From positions 3,782,001-3,846,000 of the forward strand of contig JAPYXD010000704.1 in the NCBI GenBank assembly GCA_030998225.1: a stretch of 64,000 nucleotides of DNA, given 5' to 3'. The notes beneath the pieces are model-generated. The model was not told the origin of the DNA. It saw nothing but the letters and a program-made list of their open reading frames with translations, and did not search any database. The DNA is from Diplolepis rosae (Eukaryota > Arthropoda > Insecta > Hymenoptera > Diplolepididae). Each line of letters begins with the position of its first letter. Position 1 is the stretch's first letter. This document shows positions 44,947 through 55,489 of this stretch, piece by piece. The position numbers and the translations under genes were made by a program.

Positions 44947-45254
44947 GGGGCTATCCATAAATTTCATAGTGTCCATCCATATACCACGTGGACAATTTTT
45001 CACCACTTTTTGACGCCCCCTTCCCCCCTCGTGGAAAGCCGTGGAATTTTTACGAACAATCCTCCCACCCCCCTTACTCTGTCTATGTGGACATATTTTA
45101 TGAAAATATAGATATTTCAGTATATTTTTCGCTGATTTAGAGGAACGTGTGTGTCCACGTGGATTCTAGCCAACGCCCTCCCCCCGGTCCCCCCGTGGAC
45201 AAGCGTGGAAATCCCCCCCCCCATATGTCCACGTGGTATATGGATGGCCCATAA
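44947..45254. mobile_element. Foldback MITE, GGGGCTATCCATA / CCACGTGGACA type
   Basis: GGGGCTATCCATAAATTTCA, CATATACCACGTGGAC and CCCCCTTCCCCCCTCGTGG on the left are inverted with CCCCGTGGACAAGCGTGG and GTCCACGTGGTATATGGATG, then GCCC, on the right. C-runs and G-runs near CGTGGA words are typical of a MITE type common in insect genomes. The target duplication is not clear. Confidence 0.7.
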
Positions 45255-45358
45255 CAGTTATTGGGAGAGGGGGAGGGTCGGGTAAATGTTACGACATTTA
45301 ACGCGATGATATAAGAAATTTTTGGTTAAATTGACTGAAAATCTAGTTGGTTTTACTA

Positions 45359-45548
45359 CCCGGTAAGAAGGTGGGCATTGAATGACATTGAAATGTCATG
45401 ATCCGGAAAGAAACGGAATCAAGAATGAAACTTTTGAATGCATTTTAATTCCTAGGCATTAAAAGGCATTCAAAAGTTTTATTCTCGATTCCGTTTCTTT
45501 CCAGATTTTGACATTTCAATGCCATTCAATGCCCACCTTCTTACTGGG
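45359..45548. mobile_element. TA-flanked foldback MITE
   Basis: CCCGGTAAGAAGGTGGGCAT and its complement ATGCCCACCTTCTTACTGGG are flanked by TA (45357-45358, 45549-45550). The arms continue nearly unbroken (TTGAATG, ATTGAAATGTCA, GGAAAGAAACGGAATC, AAACTTTTGAATGC). 190 bp. Confidence 0.85.
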
Positions 45549-45716
45549 TAGTTTCTTAGATGATTTGATTATTTTTCTAGTCAATTTTCCTAGGACTTAA
45601 AACAAAAGTTTGCCTGTTAAAAACACAATTTATTTTTGAAGTTTACTGTCAAGTTTCCTTTGTTAAAACCTGTCATAAATGTGTTCTTTACAATTAAATA
45701 CAATATAACATAATAA

Positions 45717-45911
45717 CAGGGGTGCAGCTGGAGGGGGGGGGGGGGGTGCAACTGGGGCAATCTGCCTCGGGCCACGCGTGGACCCTCTTGAATGCGGTGG
45801 AAAACAAGTCAAAACGGAAAAAAGACCTACGTAGGCCGTAGGTCTTCTTTAAAAGAAAGGGCCCCCTACATTTTTTTGCCCTGGGCCCCAAAATGTCTAG
45901 CAGCGCCTCTC
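45717..45911. mobile_element. hAT-type MITE with 8-bp target duplication
   Basis: The ends CAGGGGTGC and GAGAGGCGC (inverted, imperfect) are flanked by the exact duplication CATAATAA (45709-45716, 45912-45919). Inside are a G-run of about 14 and a CCTACG / CGTAGG hairpin. 195 bp, non-coding. Confidence 0.85.
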
Positions 45912-46500
45912 CATAATAATGAGACAGTCATCATCTTCTAGGAAAATCTATTGCAAATTGTTTATTTTTTGAGAAAGATTATAAGTTTTTTTCAATTTTA
46001 CGTAATTTCTTAAAAATTTACAAGTAAAAAATGTACTCCAGAAATTGCTTTACATTGTAGGGTTGTAAACGAATCTTGTCTTTGGAATTTGAACAAGTTT
46101 ACAAAATTTAACAAGAACTTATAAATTAGAAAAAGTATTAAAGTTGTTACATTATTGAGAACTGTTGTACTTCATTTTATTTTAGTATAAAAACACATTT
46201 CTACCAGGAGTGGAAAAGATAAATGGTTTGATTATTTCCATTCAATATTTTGGGCACTTAAGTCTAGTTTAAAGACAAAGTAGAATTTTAGAGTCTCTAG
46301 CGTGTGAATTTTGTTACTATTTGGAACAACTCTGAATGAGCGTCATCGATTTCTGATTGCACTTTGCCTGTATGCGGCTCTATTGCTGACTCGCCGAGTT
46401 TAAGAAAAAGAGAAAAAGGTTTTACTATAGTCTGTCTCACGCTTTAATCGTTCTGCTAGACGATCTCTACATTACTCTAGCTTTAAATCGAACGATGTTA

Positions 46501-47999
46501 CACGGAGAAACTTTTCATTGTAAAATCTAGTATTATTATATTTATTTTTACTAAAAGTCAATAGGAAGCGAGGATATAGTAACAAAACTAGTTCTATTTA
46601 CCATAGCGGTAGGAGGAAATACATTTTCTAAACCAATTGTAAATATAGTGCAACTTTATAAATTACCATTGAGAGTAGCAAAGATTAATATCTTTGATGG
46701 CAAATTGAAACTAGAAATAAGTGATACCTATATAAATAAAAAGTAAAACTATCTATGCAAGAATTGGTCTTTTGAATAATATAAATTGCAAAATAGTTTA
46801 GAGAAATTACCATTGTCAATAGTAATGAATAATGAAGAGAGAAAGACTTGAATATTTTGCAATCGAATACATCATATATTGGAATAGTACGTTGTCAAAA
46901 TTCCCATTGGAAATATTAAATGTACTGCCGAGTGACGTCAGATACGCCGAACGTTTCTGATATTACCCGAGAATCGCTCCATCTGCTCGTTATGATTATT
47001 TGTCGGTAGCCGATATAGTAATATATTTTTTTACATTTGAATATGGCGCCTTTCTAACTTACGATTTTTTCTAGCAGAGGGACATCCGAGCTTTTCCTCA
47101 CAAATCGTAAAAGTTTCCACAGTTCAGTATATAATGAAGTTGCTACATTCTAATTGACATATCACTGCGATGCGTTTATGAATGTGTGCGTTGTGCAGTT
47201 AGGTTAAGTTTCGTTGAATTACTATTTGAGCGTGCATTGATATGTTTATTATTTATATTGATATATATATACGTGTTGTGTATGTAAATATGTAACTATA
47301 TTTATAAATATTCTCTCTATGTAGCTCACAAAATCTAATAAGAACTATGGTAAAATTTACGAATGACTGATTTTTTTAATATCATGGAGGTGCAATTATT
47401 TCCTATTTTCGATAGGAAAAGTTATAAATATGGTTCCACTATCTCCAAAAGACTATGGTAATTCGGTTAGACAGAAGATGTGACTTTACTATTGTCTTTT
47501 GTAAACTTAACATTCTTTTTTAGCAATTAATGAAACATTTTTTGGGTTTACTTCAATATGATTCGTTCGATGTGTCGATTACGATTTTACTATTTCAAGT
47601 AATAAAATTTTCTTTTCGTTTTAGGCATAAGTACAATTATATCACCATTTTCTCCAATATTATTTTTCAACTAGCGGGCCATAAAGTGGACTTTATTGCC
47701 CCGTGCGGGGCAAACAAATCTACTTTCTGACCCTATAGTAGAAAAAAAATCGTGTGCAACACGGGAAAAACATTTATTTTACTCGTGTGGTTGTTACCCT
47801 TGCTTTGCTCGGGCATCAAACTTCACACTCGCAAAATAAATTTTTTTTCCCTAGTTGCACAATGTACTATAGTAACTCCATTGTTTAGTATTCAAAATAA
47901 TAATTTCTAAAAAAGTGACGTTATATCCTCGTTTCCTATTGATTTTTAGTAAAAATAAATATAATAATACTAAATTTTGCAATGAAGAGTTTCTCCGTG
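46501..47999. mobile_element. CACGGAGAAA-type element, 1.5 kb
   Basis: CACGGAGAAACTTTTCATTG and its inverse are flanked by TA (46499-46500, 48000-48001). The terminal arms match over about 90 bp (AATCTAGTATTATTATATTT, ACTAAAAGTCAATAGGAAGC, GAGGATATA). The interior is about 1.3 kb with no recognisable transposase, and a smaller foldback is nested at 47734-47873. It is the longest member of the CAC / 2-bp group here. Confidence 0.85.
47734..47873. repeat. Nested foldback with TATAGTA end and GC-rich core
   Basis: TATAGTAGAAAAAAAATCGT, then GTGCAAC, is inverted with GTTGCACAATGTACTATAG. The core holds CTTGCTTTGCTCGGGC. Similar end words occur at 48248, 60188, 28107 and 16761. Confidence 0.6.
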
Positions 48000-48247
48000 T
48001 ATTGTCGTTTCTACAAATACAGAAAATTGAAGTATTGAAACTGTTCGAATCCCTTTTTCCAAAAACCATACAATCATTTTGCTCCTAACATTATTCAAAT
48101 CTTGTTACAGACGAAACTGCAAAAGAAAATAAATGTATCCTCAACACACGCAAATTAAATTAGTATCAATAAATAAACAAATCACCTTTATATTAGAGGA
48201 ACAGAAAACCACTTTCAACATTTCAATCACACATAAGAAGGTATTAG

Positions 48248-48560
48248 ACTAGTAGAAAAAAAATTGTATGCAACATGGTAAAAACATATATGCAACAGAA
48301 GCTCGTTTTTCGTGTCATTCCGTGAGTGTTTGGTAGCATTAGCAAATCTAGGAATATTTGGGGTAGGGAATTTTACCGTACTTGGAGGGTAAAACTGACT
48401 GTACCAGTGCTTGAGCATGCGCAGTTCATGAGTTTTATTGTCCACGTACGGTAAAAATCCGCACCCTAAACATTCCGCAATTTGCTAATGTTATACCAAA
48501 CACTCCCGGAATGACGCGAGAAACGTCCTTCCCTTGCATAAACTATCGTATGCAACTTAT
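48248..48560. repeat. Foldback repeat
   Basis: CGTTTTTCGTGTCATTCCGT, GAGTGTTTGGTA and CATTAGCAAATC on the left pair with GCTAATG, CCAAACACTC and CCGGAATGACGCGAGAAACG on the right. The outer words TTGTATGCAACATGG and CGTATGCAACTTATG suggest relation to the TAGTATATTA group. Confidence 0.6.
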
Positions 48561-48606
48561 GTAGAGCCGAGCGCTTACTCGCCAGAGCTTGGATCCACGT
48601 TACATA

Positions 48607-48754
48607 AGGCTGATCCCACAATGTGTCCTAAGATTCGTACATGTCGTCGATGCGCGTACGTTCTAATGTCATCAATGACAACGCTTTAATGACGTCTGAA
48701 CGTACGCGCATCGACGATACGTATGAATCTTAGGTCACATTGTGAGACCAGCCA
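48607..48754. mobile_element. Short foldback MITE with possible 5-bp duplication
   Basis: GGCTGATCCCACAATGTG and its inverse, with an inner CGATGCGCGTACGTTC hairpin. ACATA lies on both sides (48602-48606, 48755-48759). 148 bp. Confidence 0.65.
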
Positions 48755-49313
48755 ACATACTATTATCTGCGCAATTCACTATTCATTTTTAATTTTTTTT
48801 TTTAACTTTAAAGTGCATTAAATGTATTTTTTTAATGTATTAATAATTTTTTTACTGAAAGTGTGTAAAAACTGAAATTTTTTACGCTTTAATAACTGCT
48901 TAGGTAAACTGTATATTGTCTTAAATGAATGTTTGAAGATTCATAGGATACAAATAACTTGTTTATTATTCCATTTAATTGTGATAAACAAATTTCATGA
49001 ACAAATTGACAAATAGTCTTATTATCAGTAAACAAATTTTTCGTTTTGCTAAAAGTGCCAATACGCCAATACGCCACCCGCGGAACCGCCTTTCGGCTTT
49101 AAACTTCACGGGTGGTTGGTTCCATTAAAGTCGCGTACGACTCTTCCGTCATCCGTTCGCTCGGAACCTACATCCGCGGCCACACGCCCACTAGGCAAAC
49201 CGACTAGCCGCGCCACCCAGGGGAGAAAACATAGATTCCACCCCCGAACGACGCGGACAGCCAAGTCTACCCGCGACACAGGACCGCGGGTGCAGGCCCC
49301 GATGCGATTTCTA

Positions 49314-52300
49314 CTAGTCCTCCCCGTTGTTTCGCTCTCGACGCCCATCAAGTTCTCTCGTCTTCATCACAAGTGTGACGAATGACTCGATGAGCGTCCA
49401 GAACCGTTCAGACTGGAGCATGAGAGGGACCATCGTGTCAGGAGTAAGTTCGGAACCCACCGCCTGACCGAGGACCTCCCTAGCCACACCCCATTTTGCG
49501 CAGACGAAGAGTGCGTGCTCTGCGTTATCCACCGGGAAATCGCAGTAGCAACACGTCTCCTCGTCTCTCTTCTTAAAGCGCCTCAGGTACGCGTTAAAAC
49601 AGCCATGGCCCGAGAGCGCTTGCGCCAAGTAAAAGCCGACTTCCCCGTGCTTTCTATTCAGCCAGGTGGCGAGCTCCGGGATCAGGCGGTAGGTCCATCT
49701 CCCTGTCTGCTCACCATGCCATCTCATCTGCCATTTCTCGACGAGTCTGCGCCTACCATCCTTGCGGATGGCCTCCTTCGCGCGAGCGATTTCCTGCAGG
49801 TCTGCGCAGGTAAGCTCCTTGCGAAGCTGAAAGGTCTCTTTCCTTTCCTCCGCCAATAAATCTATTGGCGGGACGCTCGCCAGGACCAGCGCAGCGCTCG
49901 TCGAGATAGTTCTATATGCCGAAACTATTCTCAGCGCGACAAGTCTCTGCGCCGAGAACAGCTTCTTCTGGATAGCATGGTTTTGCAAGGCATTGGCCCA
50001 GACCGGAGCTGCATAAAGCAGCTTCGAATGGACCACGCTCACCACCAATCTTCTTTTCGCTTCCCTGGGTCCACCAATGTTTGGCATAATCCGGGCCAAA
50101 TTCGCTCCACATTGGATGACTTTGGCAGCTGCGATCTTTAGGTGTTCGCCAAAGCTAAGCCTACGATCCAGCTGCACCCCCAGGTACTTAATGCTTGTTT
50201 TCCACTCGACTTCATGCTCTCCGAGAACGATCCTCGGATATTGGAAGGATCTCCTGTCCGTAACGAGCAAAGCCTCGGTTTTCTCAGGGGCCATTTTAAG
50301 GCCTCTGCCATCCAACCAGCGCTTCGCTCGCCACAGACTTTCATTGATCCTCAGCTCTAGGATTCTGACGTCGTCAGCGGCGCACACGACAAGTGCGTCA
50401 TCTGCGAAGCCGACGATGCTCGTTCCAGCAGGTAGGTCCATGCGCAGAAAGTCATCGTACATGACGTTCCAAACGAGTGGACCCACCCGCGACCCTTGAG
50501 GAGCGCCACATGTCATCTCTTCTTGAAGAGACCATTTTTCGCCCTCGTATATCACCCACCTGTCGCTCAGATAGTCATCTATCATTCGCAACAGGTAGTC
50601 TGGAACCTTTTTCCGCATCATCGCCTCGATACAGATGTCCCATCTCGCGGTATTGAACGCATTGCGTATGTCAATGCTAATGAACGCACAGAATCCCTTA
50701 CGCTTACCAGTTCCTTTTCTTGCATTTGTGGCGATGTTAACCACAGCTTGGATGGCGTCCACAGTGGACCTGCCTTTCCTGAATCCGAACTGCTTCTCCG
50801 AGAGCCCGTTCTCCCCGACCAAGAGAGCCTGAATCCGTTGTAGAATCAACTCCTCCAGAAGCTTCCCCATCGTATCCAATAAGCATATTGGTCTATACGA
50901 CGAGGCAACCGCTAGAGGTTTGTTGCCCTTCCTCAGCAAGACCAACCTCTGCCTCTTCCAATCCGCGAGGAACCTCCCCTTCCGAAGACAGGAGTTAAAG
51001 GCTTCTATGAGGATCTCCGGGTATGCCCCGATCACCTCTTTGAGGATCTCGTTCGGCACCCCGTCGATACCCGGCGCTGTATTTGCCTTAAGCCTTCCAC
51101 GCGCTCTCTTTAGTTCTTCGAGAGTGAAGAGTTCCTCGCGCCGGACCACGCAGGAACTTCGGTCCTGTCTTTGGAACGGCTCCACGTGTGGGAACAAGCT
51201 TCGCACAATGTACTTGACTCGATCGGGATTATCCAGGCCCGGGGTCTTTCTTCTAGCCACCAATCTCTTGGTGACTATTTTGAAGGCGAGACCCCATGGG
51301 TCATTCTCGCCCTCACCGATCAAGTCTTTCCAGCATTGAAGTCGGCTTTTCTTTACGCCTCGCCTCAAAGCTGTTTTTGCCCCTTTCCATGCCTCGTGCA
51401 GCGTAGCATCCCCCTTTGAACGGGTGAATTTTCGCCGCGCTGCGATGCATTCTCGACGTAGGCCTGCCAACTGGTCGTTCCACCAGTACATCGAACCCTT
51501 GGCTTGCCTGCGCTTACGGCGAGGCATCGAGTAGTCACAAGCCGCGACCACCTTCTGCCTCACCGAGCGCACAGCAGCTTCAAGCGACCCAGCAGGGCGG
51601 ACCCAATCAAGCTCATCGATGAGCATGGTTTCTTCGAGGTGTTCGCGAAGTCTTTCCCTGTTGAGTCATCTCGTGTTCCAGGAGGGGCTCCTTCCTTCGC
51701 CGCCCCTACCATTTTCCACCGCTTGACACCCTTGTTCTAGGCTAAATTTGAGGCACCGCCGGTCACTCAAGGTTATTACCTTGAGGACCGACCAGTCGCT
51801 AATCCTTGAAGCGAGGCGAGGTGCGGCAATCGTGAGGTCAATTATTGACCCTCCCGCTCCTCGTCTGAACGTGAAATCCCCGCCCTGATTCAAGACGATC
51901 AGGTCGTTCCTAGCGACCATCTGGCCAACCAAGTTTCCCCTCCTATCTAGGCGGGCCTCACCCCACACGAGCGACTTACTGTTGAAGTCACCCCCTATGA
52001 GGGATCGCCCGATGGCCTCACTGAGGCTTTCCTCAAGTAGGAGGATCTGGGTCTCAAAGACATCGAAGGGATCGCCGGGGGAGAAGTAGCAGCTGTACAC
52101 ACGCACACCCGCCACCTCCACCCAAACGAACCCCGCGTCGGTCTCCAGGAAGTCCCCGACGCTGAAATCAGGGTTACAAACAAGGATACCGGCCCTCCTT
52201 GATGCATCCTGATACCAAGCAGAGTTTTCGGACCACTTGTACTGCTCAATAATGAGCAGCACATCGGCCCCCCTCTCCCTGGCAGTCTGCATCAGGAGGG

Positions 52301-52346
52301 CCGGGGCATCCTTCCCCCTTCCGAGGTTGAGCTGCAGGAACTTCAA
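49314..52346 (-). pseudogene. R1-clade ORF2, one stop codon and a lost start
   Basis: One frame of 1,010 codons. The expected ATG is TTG at 52344-52346 (copy 1 has ATG). The only internal stop is TGA at 51666-51668, where copy 1 has an Arg codon, so a CGA to TGA change at a CpG is likely. Endonuclease: LLIIEQYKW and SLIGGDFNSKS, but LSDRRCL where the family has SDH, so a catalytic His is Arg. Reverse transcriptase: TAPGIDGVPNEIL, GFRKGRSTVDAI, SIDIRNAFNTARW, GAPQGSRVGPLV, FADDALVVC. C-terminal CCHC: CCYCDFPVDNAEHALFVC. This is the best preserved retrotransposon protein in the window, but it is inactive as it stands. Confidence 0.93.
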
Positions 52347-52877
52347 TTCCTGCCTCTCAACCTCCGAAGCTCTTCCCGGAAGACCGGGCAGGAGCCGCTC
52401 CCTGACACATGGACGACATTTCCTTTTTTCCTTCTTCTTCTTTTTTTTTTTCTTTAACTTCTTTTTTTTTCTTTTTTTTTGTGACCACATGCCAGTCCCC
52501 TTCTTTATTCGGGGGCTGACTCGTGGCCACCTCGGCATAAGAGGGCGAAGAGCCACCCTTTCCCCTCTTAGGAGTTTTTTCCAGAGGGGGAGAGGGTGCG
52601 GATCTCTTCTCCCCCTTCACCTGATTTTTTGGCTTTCTAGGAGGCATTTATGGGTGTTAAACATTCCGCCCAACACCTCAGTGGCCTCATTCACACTATC
52701 TGTTACGTGGCGAGGGTTATTTCTCAGCATACCCTGCTGGATGACGCTGAGAGCCCTCGCCAATTTTTCCATTTTATCGTTTTGCTCCTTCACGAGCTGA
52801 TAGACGTCCTTCCATCCCTCAGCTAACGAAGAAGCACCCGAATCTGTATTCCCCACCGTTTTAGAATTTTTATCCAT
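52343..52877 (-). pseudogene. R1-clade ORF1, internally deleted with a Lys-rich tract
   Basis: ATG at 52877 begins MDKNSKTVGNTDSG, then EGWKDVYQLVKEQNDKMEKL, as in copy 1. A one-base shift near 52640 leads to PPRKPKNQVKGEKR and PSYAEVATSQPP, the usual ORF1 basic region. A Lys/Glu-rich tract follows, from a pyrimidine run on the plus strand (52426-52482). The zinc-knuckle block is almost entirely missing; only the last residues (EELRRLRGRN) before TGA (52343-52345) remain. Both R1 copies have therefore lost ORF1 interior sequence. Confidence 0.78.
52426..52482. repeat. Pyrimidine-rich low-complexity tract
   Basis: TTC/TTT-rich run on the plus strand at the ORF1 deletion junction of copy 2. 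It encodes the poly-Lys reading on the minus strand. Confidence 0.8.
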
Positions 52878-53464
52878 AAATCATTTTTACCAGCGCATCG
52901 TGCGTAGTGGAGCGGGTCGGAATAGTTGGGAACGGGTATACCCTCGGACCGAAGTCCTACCCCAGTTCCCTGAGGCCCAACCTCCGCTTAGTCGGTCCCG
53001 GAATGCACGGACAGACCGGACTCGCTCGAGGCAACACAGGCTCCGACACCTGTGTTCAATACGAACTGCCTGATCAAGGTCCCGAAGGGGCTGGTTTCTG
53101 ATCCCGCATGGCACACCACCTCGGCAGAGCTGGGCTCACAGCAGCCTCGCCTCCTCGTGGGCCGGGGAAGACACCACTCGGAGACGAAGCACTCCCAGTG
53201 GGATGCCATACGGAAACGATCGTTTGGACTGTTCTTGGTCACAGACTGCGGAGGGTTTGCAGTGTCCCCCAGGAGATTCCATACACCAATTCGCTTTTAG
53301 CCTCTTTCAAGAGGGAGACCGTCTATAGGTTCTCCTCTCACATTCGAAGGACACATATCACAGTCATGCGGTGCTGACATTCGTTCACTTCACTCATTCC
53401 TCACCAGCACTCACAGACTCATTCTCAGCGCCGCTACCTGGGGCATACATCCTTCTCCATGCAT

Positions 53465-53565
53465 GGGGATAGACGCGTTTATAGCGTCCCCTACTCTCAA
53501 CCTGGGATAGACCCGTTTATAGGGCACCCTTCACGCAATGGGAAGATGCCCGTCTATAGAGCCCC
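53465..53565. repeat. Three CTATARACG units in the R1 5' UTR
   Basis: On the plus strand: GGATAGACGCGTTTATAGCG, GGATAGACCCGTTTATAGGG and GATGCCCGTCTATAGAGC. The spacing is about 50 bp. Copy 1 has one CCTATAGACGGGC near 6758. They may be part of the element's promoter or a structural RNA element (inference). Confidence 0.55.
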
Positions 53566-53754
53566 CTGCATTTGTTCACCGATTCATCGGGACACTAAAA
53601 CCTCCATGACCCGAGGGCCGTCTGCTAAGCCTCCCCACCCGTCCTTTTTTGGCATAGCCAAGAGAAGGACTTCGTCAAGGTACCAGTCCGAGGGAAGGCT
53701 TCGTATTAATGTTATAATAACACTTATTCACGACAATAATTAAAAATATAACAA

Positions 53755-53888
53755 TAAACATTGTTATAAACAATTCTTGTGGCTGAATATTAAAATTTGA
53801 GGTTTTTTCAAATTTCAATTTCCTTCAATCGTCAGAACGACTTCAGGTATTCCTTAAAATGATAAATCTTCAATAATCTTTGGTAAAA
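53755..53888. repeat. Direct repeat, first copy, beside mariner
   Basis: TGTTATAAACAATTCTTGTG, AATTTCCTT-ATCG and GGTAAAATA recur in the same order at 55155-55285. The mariner is inserted at the end of this copy. Confidence 0.65.
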
Positions 53889-53890
53889 TA

Positions 53891-55017
53891 TTGGATCTAT
53901 AACTTAATTCGTGCTGTTTGCTAAGAGATGACGTAACTTGATTATTATTCCATCGTTCCAATATTCCGAACATGCGTTGGAAAGCTACTGTAATTGTGCG
54001 TCTTTTTCAGTATATGTCATTCATTTGAAGCGTAAACAACAATAATTTTTTTTACTCAAATATGTCGAACTTTGTGCCTGAAAAAGTGTTTTTGCGCGGA
54101 GTTCTTCTTCATTACTTTAAAATGAAGAAAACTGCTGCCGAAAGTCATCGTATTTTGGTGGAAGTTTATGGTGAACATGTTTTAGCTGAGCGAACGTGCC
54201 AAAAGTGGTTTGCACGATTTAAAAGTGGTAATTTTGGCTTGGAAGACGAAGAATGTCCTGGGCAACCAAAAAAGTTTGAAGATGAAGAACTGGAAGCATT
54301 ACTCGATGAAGATTGTTGCCAGACACAAGAAGAGCTCGCAGAATCTTTGGGAGTCACTCAAGCAGCCATTTCAAAACGTTTAAAAGCAGCCGGATACATT
54401 CAAAAGCAAGGAAATTGGGTTCCACATTAACTCGAACCGATCAACGGCAAAGCCGAATATCCATGGCGCGAAGGTAATGCTCTGTATTTGGTGAGATCAG
54501 AAGGGTGTGCTGTATTGTGAGCTGCTAAAACCGGATAAAACCATCAATGGAGAACGCTACCCAACACAATTAATTCGTTTGAAGAGAGCAATAGCCGAAA
54601 AATGCCCGGAATATGCGACCAGACACGAGGCAATAATTTTCCATCATGACAACGCTCGGCCCCATGTTGCTATTCCGGTTAAGAACTATTTGGAAAACAG
54701 TGGATGGGAAGTTTTACCCCACCCGCCTTATAGCCCAGACCTTGCCCCTTCTGAATACCATTTGTTCCGGTCGATGCAGAACGCCCTCACTGAAATACGG
54801 TTCACATCAGAACAGGGTATCAAAAATTGGCTTGATTCATTCTTGGCCGCCAAGCCGGCGCAGTTCTTTTGGGATGGAATCCATAAATTGCCAGAAAGAT
54901 GGGGAAAAGTCATAGCTTCAGATGGGCAATACTTTGAATAATACTATTGTACATGTTTTTTTTAAATAAACGTTCAAATTTTGAAAAAAAACCACACGAA
55001 TTAAGTTATAGATCCAA
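53891..55017 (+). mobile_element. mariner (DD34D) element, deleted copy
   Basis: TTGGATCTATAACTTAATTC then GTG at both ends (inverted), flanked by TA (53889-53890, 55018-55019). 1127 bp. The transposase is of the mellifera type, with a central deletion. Confidence 0.92.
54062..54941 (+). pseudogene. mariner transposase, central deletion
   Basis: The N-terminal 122 codons are intact (MSNFVPEKVFLRGVLLHYF, then AERTCQKWFARFKSGNFG and TQEELAESLGVTQAAISKRL: two helix-turn-helix motifs). A stop follows WVPH and about 50-60 residues are missing, including the first catalytic Asp (TGDEKW in the family). The frame resumes at PNIHGAKVMLCIW with a stop, then LYCELLKPDKT, IIFHHDNARPHVA (second Asp) and YSPDLAPSEYHLF. 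At the third catalytic position the Asp is Glu; the spacing of 34 is kept. It ends WGKVIASDGQYFE, the usual mariner C-terminus. Confidence 0.92.
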
Positions 55018-55154
55018 TAGAATAATTTAAATTTTTATAAACAAATTCAAGATTTGCCATTTCTAGCAGAAAGAAAAGTTTGTTACACTGAAAATGTTTT
55101 AGATTATTGGAAGAATGACGGCAAGTCATAAAAATATTTGTAAAGTTAATATTA

Positions 55155-55285
55155 ATCATGGTTATAAACAATTCTTGTGACAAAATATTCAAATTTAAGG
55201 TTGTATCAAATTTAAATTTCCTTTGATCGACAGAATGGGTACAGATATTCCTGAAAATAATATATCTTTAATAATGTTTGGTAAA
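55155..55285. repeat. Direct repeat, second copy
   Basis: Partner of 53755-53888. Together they show an older local duplication that predates the mariner insertion. Confidence 0.6.
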
Positions 55286-55489
55286 ATGCAACAATCTGAA
55301 TGTTTATAAACAATTAAGATAAACAAAGCAATAGAATCGTTAATATTAGGTGTATTGAGCTGTATCTAGCTTTTTTTTCTTGAGAATTAATGGCAGAATA
55401 TGAATGACTTATTACTTCTTGAATTTAATTCCCAAAGACTCTTTTACAGGGTCCCAGATAAAACCCATAAGTGCAAAAATGAGATATCA

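Larger units (their letters stand above)
49070..53706 (-). mobile_element. R1-clade non-LTR retrotransposon, copy 2, antisense in the Ly6 intron
   Basis: GC-rich 4.6-kb block. The 5' UTR lies at the right (52880-53706), then a shortened ORF1, an almost open ORF2, and a 3' UTR ending GGCGGTTCCGCGGGTGGCG followed by two TATTGGCG-like units at 49055-49075. The protein is very similar to copy 1. In the 5' UTR, three CTATARACGSG-type units lie at 53465-53565. It sits opposite to the direction of Ly6 transcription. Confidence 0.9.
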
